Shown here: in pieces, positions 1 to 5,986 of the stretch
How positions within the stretch are numbered: the first letter of the stretch is position 1
How the letters are laid out: each line of letters opens with the position of its first letter
NCBI GenBank assembly: GCA_025458585.1
Contig: JALOSD010000035.1
Location: forward strand, 1 to 11,320
Origin: Burkholderiaceae bacterium
Lineage (GTDB): Bacteria > Pseudomonadota > Gammaproteobacteria > Burkholderiales > Burkholderiaceae_C
Length of the DNA stretch: 11,320 nt
Direction: 5' to 3'
The notes under the pieces: model-generated
What the model was told of the DNA's origin: nothing
Seen by the model: the letters and a program-made list of their open reading frames with translations, nothing else
Databases searched by the model: none
Made by a program: the position numbers and the translations under genes

Positions 1-1388
1 CGCTCGTCGTCCGCGCGCGCCTCGGCGAGCTCGTCGAGCTGCGCCTGGTAGGCCGCGAGCGTGCGCGCACCGCCCGCGCCACGGTGCAGACGATCGGCGC
101 AGTGCTGCTGCCAGCGCGCATGCTCGTCGTCGGTCAGGGTCGCCGGGAAGTTGCGCGCGCGGTAGCGGAACAACAGTTCGTCGAGTCGCGGGTCGTCGAA
201 CGCCGGGCGGCGCGCGGCGAGTTCGTCGGCTCCCAGCGCCCGCAGGCGCTCGAGCGAGCGGCGGTCGGCGTCGCCGACGAAGCCGCCGTACAGATCCTCG
301 TCGACGTCGACCGGGCCGTCGGCGGCGGGGCGGGCGAAGACCTCCGGCCACAGTGCCTGCAGCGACGGCGCGAGGCGCCTCGCCTCGTCGAGGTGGCGCG
401 CAACGCGCCCGGCGTCGACGCCCCAGCGCTCGGCCATCGCCGGCGTCAGCACCTTCGGGTTGCCGATCACGACCGGCGCGCGGTTGAGGTGGATCGTCTT
501 CAGCGGCAGCCGCTCGACGCCGTCGGGCAGTTCGTCGCGGCGCGTGAACAGACGCGCACGCACCTCGTCGGCGCCCAGCCCGTCGAGCGCCCGCGGGTCC
601 TCGGCCAGGTCCCAGGCGATGACCTCGTTGCGGTTCGTCGGGTGCGTCGCCAGCGGCCAGACGAGCGCGAGGCACCCGCGCTCGACCGCGTAGCGCCCCG
701 AGACGTGCAGCAGCGGCACGCCGGCGCGCTGCGCGGCCGCGATCTCGTCGGCCACCGCCTGCTTGCCGCGGCGCTCGAGCAGGAACGTCCAGAGCTTGGG
801 CTTCGTCGTGCGCAGCAGCCTGGCCAGGGCGATCGTCGCACGCACGTCGCTCAGCGCATCGTGCGCCGAGTCGTGGGCCAGCCCGTTGGCGGCCGTGAGC
901 TTCTCGAGGCGGAACGTCACGCGACCGTCGTCGCCCGCCGGCCACGCGATGCCCTCGGGGCGCAGCGCGTAGGTGCAGCGCACGACGTCGAGCAGGTCCC
1001 AGCGTCCGCAGCCGTTCTTCCACTCGCGGGCATACGGCTCGATCAGGTTGCGCCAGAACAGGAAGCGCGTCACCTCGTCGTCGAAGCGCATCGAGTTGTA
1101 GCCGACGCCCACCGTCCCCGGCGCGGCGAGCTCGGCCTCGACGGCGGCGGCGAACGCGTGCTCGGGCAGGCCGTGCTCGAGCGCGTGCTGCGGCGTGATG
1201 CCGGTCAGCAGGCAGCTCTCGGGGTCGGGCAGCACGTCGGGCGCCGGCTGGCAGTAGTGCATCACGGGCGGCGCGATCTCGTTCAGCTCGGCGTCGGTGC
1301 GCACGCCCGCGAACTGCGCAGGGCGGTCACGCCGCGGGTCGCGACCGAAGGTCTCGTAGTCGTGCCAGAAGAAGGTGAACGCATCCAT
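1..1388 (-). CDS. sbcB: Exodeoxyribonuclease I (3'-5' ssDNA exonuclease), 3' end cut by window edge
   Basis: Exonuclease I degrades single-stranded DNA 3' to 5' in the cytoplasm and acts in recombination and mismatch repair. The reading frame is open from the ATG at 1388 to the window edge: 462 codons with no stop, against about 475 residues in the E. coli enzyme, so only the extreme C-terminus is missing. All DEDDh exonuclease motifs are visible: HDYETFG (Asp10, Glu12), GYNSMRFDDEVTR (Asp103) and AHDALSD (His176, Asp181). Each sits exactly five residues before its E. coli counterpart (15, 17, 108, 181, 186). The remainder matches the SH3-like and helical C-terminal part of the family, with phrases such as LPLKTIHLNRAPV. 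No Shine-Dalgarno sequence precedes the ATG. The gene is divergent from serC. A long plus-strand frame lies antisense to it in codon register and is a high-GC shadow. Confidence 0.96.
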   Translation of the reverse strand, partial: MDAFTFFWHDYETFGRDPRRDRPAQFAGVRTDAELNEIAPPVMHYCQPAPDVLPDPESCLLTGITPQHALEHGLPEHAFAAAVEAELAAPGTVGVGYNSMRFDDEVTRFLFWRNLIEPYAREWKNGCGRWDLLDVVRCTYALRPEGIAWPAGDDGRVTFRLEKLTAANGLAHDSAHDALSDVRATIALARLLRTTKPKLWTFLLERRGKQAVADEIAAAQRAGVPLLHVSGRYAVERGCLALVWPLATHPTNRNEVIAWDLAEDPRALDGLGADEVRARLFTRRDELPDGVERLPLKTIHLNRAPVVIGNPKVLTPAMAERWGVDAGRVARHLDEARRLAPSLQALWPEVFARPAADGPVDVDEDLYGGFVGDADRRSLERLRALGADELAARRPAFDDPRLDELLFRYRARNFPATLTDDEHARWQQHCADRLHRGAGGARTLAAYQAQLDELAEARADDE

Positions 1389-1468
1389 CGGGTGGACGAT
1401 AGCGCAGACCCGCTGAAGCATCGGCTAAGCTTGTCGTCCTGCCCGTTCTTCCGCTCTGGAGACCCCGA
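1389..1468. promoter_or_regulatory. Divergent sbcB/serC intergenic region
   Basis: This 80-bp gap separates two divergently transcribed genes and must hold both promoters unless they lie inside the genes. On the plus strand, GGAGA at 1458-1462 is a plausible ribosome binding site 6 nt before the serC ATG. TAAGCT at 1426-1431 could be a -10 element for serC, but no good -35 stands 16-18 bp upstream. On the minus strand, TATCGT (complement of 1396-1401) lies only 7 nt before the sbcB ATG and could be a -10 element of a leaderless message. The promoter assignments are guesses by eye. The ribosome binding site is better supported. Confidence 0.35.
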
Positions 1469-2551
1469 ATGACGCGTGCCATCAACTTCAGCGCCGGCCC
1501 CGCCGCGCTGCCCGAACCGGTGCTCCAGCGTGCCGCCGAGGAGATGCTCGACTGGCGCGGCTCGGGCATGTCGGTGATGGAGATGAGTCACCGCGGCAAG
1601 GAGTACATGGCGATCCACGCGCAGGCCGAGGCCGACCTGCGCGAGCTGCTCGCGATCCCCTCGAACTACAAGTTGCTGTTCATGCAGGGCGGCGCGATCG
1701 CGCAGAACGCCATCGTGCCGATGAACCTGCTGCGCGGGCGCACGAGCGCCGACTACGTGCACACGGGGGAGTGGTCGAAGAAGTCGATCCAGGAGGCCAA
1801 GAAGTACTGCGAGGTGCGCATCGCCGCCACCGCCGAGGCGAGCCGGTTCACGAAGGTGCCGCCGCGCGCGGAGTGGCAGCTCGACCCCAACGCCGCCTAC
1901 GTGCACATCTGCGCCAACGAGACGATCGGCGGCGTCGAGTACCACTGGACGCCCGACACCGGGGACGTGCCGCTGGTGGCTGACATGTCGAGCAACATCC
2001 TCTCGCGCCCGGTCGACGTGAGCCGCTACGGGCTGATCTACGCCGGCGCGCAGAAGAACATCGGCCCGGCGGGGCTGACGATCGTCATCGTGCGCGACGA
2101 CCTGATCGGCCAGGCGCTGCCCGTCACGCCGTCGGTGTTCGACTACCAGCAGGCGGCCGACAACGACTCGATGCTCAACACGCCACCCACCTACGCGATC
2201 TACATCGCCGGGCTCGTGTTCCAGTGGCTGAAGGACCAGGGTGGGCTCGACGCGATCGAGGCGCACAACGAGCTCAAGGCAGCCCTGCTGTACGACTTCC
2301 TCGACGCCAGCGGCTTCTACTCGAGCCCGGTGTCGAAGGCCGACCGCTCGCGCATGAACGTGCCGTTCAAGCTGAAGGACGACGCGCTCGACGACGCGTT
2401 CCTGAAAGGCGCGAAGGAGCGCGGCATGGTGCAGCTCAAGGGCCACCGCTCGGTGGGCGGCATGCGCGCGTCGATCTACAACGCGATGCCGATCGAGGGC
2501 GTGCAGGCGCTGGTCGACTACATGAAGGAGTTCGAGGCGCGCCATGGCTGA
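1469..2551 (+). CDS. serC: Phosphoserine aminotransferase
   Basis: SerC is a PLP enzyme that transaminates 3-phosphohydroxypyruvate with glutamate to give 3-phosphoserine, the second step of serine synthesis; many bacterial SerC proteins also act in pyridoxal phosphate synthesis. At 360 residues it is full length (E. coli 362). The N-terminus INFSAGPAALPEPVL, the cofactor-phosphate region QGGAIAQNAIVPMN (about 73-86), ANETIGGVEYHWTPD (149-163) and the PLP lysine motif YAGAQKNIGPAG (Lys196) are all typical. The ATG at 1469 is favoured because it gives the family N-terminus and follows a GGAGA element at 1458-1462. Its last codons overlap the start of serA by 8 bp, indicating translational coupling within one operon. 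Confidence 0.98.
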   Translation: MTRAINFSAGPAALPEPVLQRAAEEMLDWRGSGMSVMEMSHRGKEYMAIHAQAEADLRELLAIPSNYKLLFMQGGAIAQNAIVPMNLLRGRTSADYVHTGEWSKKSIQEAKKYCEVRIAATAEASRFTKVPPRAEWQLDPNAAYVHICANETIGGVEYHWTPDTGDVPLVADMSSNILSRPVDVSRYGLIYAGAQKNIGPAGLTIVIVRDDLIGQALPVTPSVFDYQQAADNDSMLNTPPTYAIYIAGLVFQWLKDQGGLDAIEAHNELKAALLYDFLDASGFYSSPVSKADRSRMNVPFKLKDDALDDAFLKGAKERGMVQLKGHRSVGGMRASIYNAMPIEGVQALVDYMKEFEARHG

Positions 2552-3743
2552 GGGCCGTGGCGAACGCCTGCGCGTGCAGGTGCTCAACCAGATCTCGGCG
2601 CAGGGCCTGAAGCGCCTGCCGGCCGAGCGCTACGAGGTCGGCAAGGAGGTGGGCGACCCAGACGCGATCCTGCTGCGCTCGGCCGACCTGCACCACGCGC
2701 CGATCCCGGCCAGCGTGAAGGCCATCGCGCGCGCCGGGGCCGGCACCAACAACATCCCGGTGGCAGCGATGAGTGCGCGCGGCGTGCCGGTGTTCAACGC
2801 GCCGGGCGCGAACGCCAACGCCGTCAAGGAGCTCGTGATCGCTGGCATGCTGATGGCGGCCCGCAATCTGCCGGCGGCGCTGCGCTTCGTCGCCACGCTC
2901 GACGCGAAGGCGCCCGATCTCGAGAAGGCCGTCGAGGACGGCAAGAAGGCCTTTGCCGGCTTCGAGCTCGGGGGACACACGCTGGGCATCGTCGGGCTGG
3001 GCAAGATCGGCTGCCTGGTGGCCGACGCGGCAATCAAGCTCGGCATGGACGTGATGGGCTACGACCCGCACATCACGGTCGACGCCGCGTGGAGCCTGCC
3101 GTCGCAGGTGAAGAAGGCGGCCAGCGTCGCCGACGTGCTGAAGCACTCGCACTTCGTCACGCTGCACGTGCCGCTCGTCGAGGCGACCCAGCACCTGGTC
3201 GGCGCCGACAACGTCGGCCTGATGCGACCGGGCGCGGTGCTGCTGAACTTCTCGCGCGAGGGCGTCGTCAACGACGACGCCGTCGTCGCCGCGCTCGAGC
3301 GCAAGGCGCTCGGCGCCTACGTCTGCGACTTCCCTAACCCGGCCATCCACGGCCACGAGCGCGTGATCGCGCTGCCGCACCTCGGCGCGTCGACGCGCGA
3401 GGCGGAGGAGAACTGCGCGCGCATGGTGATCGACCAGCTGCGCGACTATCTCGAGCACGGGCAGGTCGACTACGCCGTCAACTTCCCGAGCGTGACGATG
3501 GCGCGCGAATCGGCCTGGCGCGTCGCGATCGCCAACGCGAACGTGCCGAACATGCTCGGCCAGATCTCGACGACGATGGCGCACGCCGGCCTGAACATCC
3601 ACAACATGGTCAACAAGTCGCGCGGCGAGATGGCCTACACCCTCGTCGACGTCGACAGCCCGGTCGCCGACGCCGCGCTGGCCGACCTCAGGCGCATCGA
3701 CGGCGTGCTCAGCGTACGCTACCTCCCCGAGCCTGCTGCCTGA
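2544..3743 (+). CDS. serA: D-3-phosphoglycerate dehydrogenase with C-terminal ACT domain
   Basis: SerA oxidises 3-phosphoglycerate to 3-phosphohydroxypyruvate with NAD, the committed step of serine synthesis. The 399-residue protein has an N-terminal substrate domain with ARAGAGTNNIP (about 62-72) and NAPGANANAVKELV (85-98). A Rossmann nucleotide domain follows with GLGKIG at 151-156, the catalytic arginine in NFSREG (Arg238), and the catalytic histidine in LPHLGAST (His279). A C-terminal ACT domain covers about 325-399. Asn333 and Asn351 line up with serine-binding asparagines of the E. coli ACT domain, so feedback by serine is plausible. The loop normally read DVFPTEP in E. coli is replaced by DFPNPAIHG, so the usual glutamate is not obvious. 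This resembles a short-loop SerA family I associate with Firmicutes. The start overlaps the end of serC by 8 bp, and GAGG at 2533-2536 can serve as ribosome binding site. Confidence 0.95.
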   Translation: MAEGRGERLRVQVLNQISAQGLKRLPAERYEVGKEVGDPDAILLRSADLHHAPIPASVKAIARAGAGTNNIPVAAMSARGVPVFNAPGANANAVKELVIAGMLMAARNLPAALRFVATLDAKAPDLEKAVEDGKKAFAGFELGGHTLGIVGLGKIGCLVADAAIKLGMDVMGYDPHITVDAAWSLPSQVKKAASVADVLKHSHFVTLHVPLVEATQHLVGADNVGLMRPGAVLLNFSREGVVNDDAVVAALERKALGAYVCDFPNPAIHGHERVIALPHLGASTREAEENCARMVIDQLRDYLEHGQVDYAVNFPSVTMARESAWRVAIANANVPNMLGQISTTMAHAGLNIHNMVNKSRGEMAYTLVDVDSPVADAALADLRRIDGVLSVRYLPEPAA

Positions 3744-3748
3744 GACAG

Positions 3749-4891
3749 GTGGACGCCGCGCCGCTCGACGACTTCCGTGCCGGCCTGCGCCGCTTCGTCG
3801 AGCGCGAGGTCGCGCCTCACGTCGAGGCATGGGACGAAGCCGGCGAGTTCCCGCGCGGGCTCTACCGGCGAGCCGCGGCCCTCGGCCTGCTCGGCCTCGG
3901 CTACCCCGAGGCCTATGGCGGCACGCCGTGCGACCTGGCGACGCGGATGGTCGCCGTCGAGGAGATCGCGCGCGCTGGCAGCGGCGGCCTGCTGGCGAGC
4001 CTGTTCTCGCACAACATCGGCCTGCCGCCCATCCTGGCCGCGGGCAGCGAAGCGCTGAAGGCCCGTGTGATCCCGCCGGTGCTGGGGGGCGACAAGATTG
4101 CGGCCCTGGCGGTGACCGAGCCCGGAGGCGGCTCCGACGTCGCGCGGTTGGCAACCCTCGCCCGGCGCGACGGCGACCACTACATCATCGAGGGCGAGAA
4201 GGTCTTCATCACCTCGGGCATGCGCGCCGACTGGCTGACGGTGGCCGTGCGCACCGGCGGCGCCGGCGCCGGCGGCCTGTCGCTGCTGGCGGTGCCGGGC
4301 GACGCACCGGGCCTGTCGCGTACGCCGCTGAGGAAGATGGGCTGGTGGTGCAGCGACACCGCGCACCTGCGCTTCGACGGCGTGCGCGTGCCGGCGGACC
4401 ACCTGATCGGCGACGAGCACGGCGGCTTTCGCCTGATCATGGAAAACTTCAACGGCGAGCGCCTCGTGCTCGCCGCCGGCGCCGTCGCCTTCGCGCAGGT
4501 CGCGTACGACGAAGCCCTGGACTGGGCGCGTCAGCGCCGCACCTTCGGCCACGCCCTCGTCGAGCACCAGGTGATCCGCCACAAGCTGATGGACATGCGC
4601 ATGCGCATCGTCGCCAGCCGCGCGCTGCTGCACGACGTGGCGCGGCGCATGGAGTCGGCCGGCGACCGCGCGCCCGACGCCGAGACGGTGGCCGACCTGT
4701 GCCTGCTGAAGAACCACGCCACCGCGACGATGCAGGCGTGCGCCGACGCGGCGGTGCAGATCCTCGGCGGCATGGGCTACATGCGCGGCACGAAGAGCGA
4801 GCGCATCTACCGCGAGGTCAAGGTGATGACGATCGGCGGCGGCACCGACGAGATCATGAAGGAACTTGCCGCGCGGCAGCTGGGGATCTGA
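3749..4891 (+). CDS. Acyl-CoA dehydrogenase (FAD flavoprotein)
   Basis: Members of this family oxidise an acyl-CoA to the trans-2-enoyl-CoA and pass electrons to electron-transfer flavoprotein. The 380-residue length is normal. The FAD/substrate signature AVTEPGGGSDVA lies at about 121-132, ITSGMRADWLTVAV at 154-167, the middle-domain segment FDGVRVPADHLIGD at 209-222, and RTFGHALVEHQVIRHKLMDM in the C-terminal helical domain. The medium-chain catalytic glutamate position near the C-terminus is Gly364 (IGGGTDEI). A glutamate in FNGERLVLA (Glu237) sits where isovaleryl- and long-chain-type enzymes carry their base, so the protein should be active with that geometry. The start codon is GTG, only 5 bp after the serA stop, with no better in-frame start. 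The TGA is followed immediately by the ATG of the crotonase remnant. Substrate is not determinable; branched or long acyl chains are the best guess. Confidence 0.93.
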   Translation: MDAAPLDDFRAGLRRFVEREVAPHVEAWDEAGEFPRGLYRRAAALGLLGLGYPEAYGGTPCDLATRMVAVEEIARAGSGGLLASLFSHNIGLPPILAAGSEALKARVIPPVLGGDKIAALAVTEPGGGSDVARLATLARRDGDHYIIEGEKVFITSGMRADWLTVAVRTGGAGAGGLSLLAVPGDAPGLSRTPLRKMGWWCSDTAHLRFDGVRVPADHLIGDEHGGFRLIMENFNGERLVLAAGAVAFAQVAYDEALDWARQRRTFGHALVEHQVIRHKLMDMRMRIVASRALLHDVARRMESAGDRAPDAETVADLCLLKNHATATMQACADAAVQILGGMGYMRGTKSERIYREVKVMTIGGGTDEIMKELAARQLGI

Positions 4892-5068
4892 ATGCCTCGC
4901 TTCTCGACGCTCAAGCTCGCGGTGCGCGATTGCATCGCGACGATCACGCGCAATCGCCCCGAACGCCTGAACGCGGTCGACGACCGCATGCCGGCCGCGC
5001 CCGACGCGCGCTCGACCTGGTCGCACGACGTGACCGGCAAGCGCACAGCGGCGCGGCGCAGGCGCTGA
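4892..5068 (+). pseudogene. Truncated enoyl-CoA hydratase/crotonase remnant (58 codons)
   Basis: An ATG directly abuts the TGA of the acyl-CoA dehydrogenase (TGAATG) and opens a frame of 58 codons. The first 34 residues read as a crotonase N-terminus: FSTLKLAVRDCIATIT, then NRPERLNAVDDRMP, the same NRPxxxNAV strand-turn seen in the intact crotonase encoded opposite. After residue 34 the resemblance stops. The frame runs through APDARSTWSHDVTGKR to an Arg-rich end at a TGA at 5066-5068. A family member has about 250-300 residues, so the oxyanion-hole and catalytic segments are absent. The most economical reading is an in-frame internal deletion joining the N-terminus to the extreme C-terminus, but the C-terminal identity is a guess. 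The other two plus frames show no further crotonase sequence here. The piece may still be translated by coupling and cannot be a working hydratase. Confidence 0.72.
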
Positions 5069-5088
5069 GGCCCGCCCCCCGCGCCCGG

Positions 5089-5871
5089 CTACGCCGGCCG
5101 CCCATGGCGCCCGGCGCCGCCGACGAAGCGCCCGGCGCCAGCGCGGCTTTCGCCCGACTCGAGCGTCGCAAGGCCGAGCGCGAACTCGTGCGCGAGCGCG
5201 TCGCGCAGCGGCAGTCCGGCCTGCGACTTGACGCTGGCGAGATCCGAGCGCAGGCAGGTCGGCGGCAGCGCCGCGAGCTGCCGCGCGAGCTCGAGTGCGG
5301 CGTCGAGCGCGGTCTGCCCCGGCGCGGCGCGCCGGTTCGCCAGCCCCATTCCGAGCGCCTCGTCGGCGTCGACCGCGCGGCCGGTGAGGATCAGGTCGAG
5401 CGCCCTGCTCTCGCCGATCAGCCGCGGCAGCCGCACCGTGCCGCCGTCGATCAGCGGCACGCCCCAGCGACGGCAGAACACGCCGAACACGGCCGTATCG
5501 TCGACGACACGCAGGTCGCACCACAGCGCGAGCTCCATGCCGCCGGCCACCGCGTGGCCGCTCACGGCCGCGATCACCGGCTTGGCCAGCTGCAGCCGCG
5601 TCGGCCCCATCGGGCCATCGGCGTCGAGGTCGTCCTCGAGCGGGTTCATCCGCTCGCCGCCCTCGGCCACCGCCGTCAGGTCGGCGCCGGCGCAGAACGT
5701 GCCGCCAACGCCGGTGAGCACCGCGACCCGGGCGTCGGCGTCGGCGTCGAAGGCTCGAAATGCCTGGGCCAGCGCACGCGCCGTCGGGCCGTCGACCGCG
5801 TTGCGCACATCGGGCCGGTTCAGCGTCACGGCCCATACCGGGCCGTGGACGTCGATGCGTACCGTCTCCAT
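5089..5871 (-). CDS. Crotonase-family protein (enoyl-CoA hydratase/isomerase-like)
   Basis: Crotonase-fold enzymes hydrate, isomerise or cleave acyl-CoA thioesters through an oxyanion hole. The 260-residue protein has the usual length. The N-terminal LNRPDVRNAV is at about 17-26, the first oxyanion-hole segment FCAGADL at 59-65, and the second, GHAVAGGMELALWCDLRV, at 105-122, with Glu113 matching rat hydratase Glu144. The second hydratase glutamate (rat Glu164) falls in VFCRRWGVPLIDGGT, where a Cys/Arg pair replaces it; an Asp at 142 is nearby. The reaction may therefore not be simple hydration. The ATG at 5871 was chosen over upstream in-frame starts because AGGAGGT stands 6 nt before it and the protein then begins like its family. 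The gene converges on the crotonase remnant, ends 20 bp from it, and is divergent from livH. Confidence 0.92.
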   Translation of the reverse strand: METVRIDVHGPVWAVTLNRPDVRNAVDGPTARALAQAFRAFDADADARVAVLTGVGGTFCAGADLTAVAEGGERMNPLEDDLDADGPMGPTRLQLAKPVIAAVSGHAVAGGMELALWCDLRVVDDTAVFGVFCRRWGVPLIDGGTVRLPRLIGESRALDLILTGRAVDADEALGMGLANRRAAPGQTALDAALELARQLAALPPTCLRSDLASVKSQAGLPLRDALAHEFALGLATLESGESRAGAGRFVGGAGRHGRPA

Positions 5872-5877
5872 CGTGAC

Positions 5878-5884
5878 ACCTCCT
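5878..5884 (-). promoter_or_regulatory. Strong Shine-Dalgarno for the crotonase gene
   Basis: The complement of this site reads AGGAGGT, a near-perfect anti-16S match, 6 nt before the ATG at 5871. It is the strongest ribosome binding site I see in the window and decides the start against an open frame that continues upstream to 6033. Confidence 0.85.
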
Positions 5885-5986
5885 CGGGCGTTTCTGCGGG
5901 TTTCCTCGCGCACGATGCACGCGATGGTTTCGCTACAAATGCGCGTCCCGAACCCCCGCATTGTCCGTCGCCACCCGAGGCATCGT
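5885..5986. promoter_or_regulatory. Divergent crotonase/livH intergenic region
   Basis: This gap lies between a minus-strand crotonase gene and the plus-strand liv operon and should hold both promoters. On the plus strand, TACAAA at 5934-5939 is a candidate -10 hexamer for the liv operon, but I find no clear -35 at 16-18 bp. GAGG at 5977-5980 lies 6 nt before the TTG chosen as livH start. No clear palindromic operator was found by eye. The ribosome binding site is moderately supported and the promoter weakly. Confidence 0.35.

Noticed and set aside
84..1472. Long plus-strand open frame of 462 codons opposite sbcB
   Set aside because: It is antisense to exonuclease I in exact codon register, is Arg/Val/Ala-rich with no recognisable domain, and runs into the serC start. 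Low stop-codon frequency in high-GC DNA explains it.
1283..2587. Minus-strand frame of 434 codons over serC
   Set aside because: It is antisense to a clearly conserved serC, is His/Arg/Val-rich and shows no family motifs.
2436..4154. Minus-strand frame of 572 codons over serA and the dehydrogenase start
   Set aside because: It crosses two conserved plus-strand genes and is an Arg/His-rich shadow.
5085..5097. Small hairpin CCGGC-TAC-GCCGG between the convergent crotonase genes as a terminator
   Set aside because: The stem has only 5 bp, there is no T-run on either strand, and it contains the stop codon of the minus-strand gene. Such stems are common by chance in sequence this G+C-rich.
3719..5920. 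Minus-strand frame of 733 codons
   Set aside because: It lies in a shifted frame over the crotonase and antisense to the acyl-CoA dehydrogenase, with Arg-rich composition and no domain.
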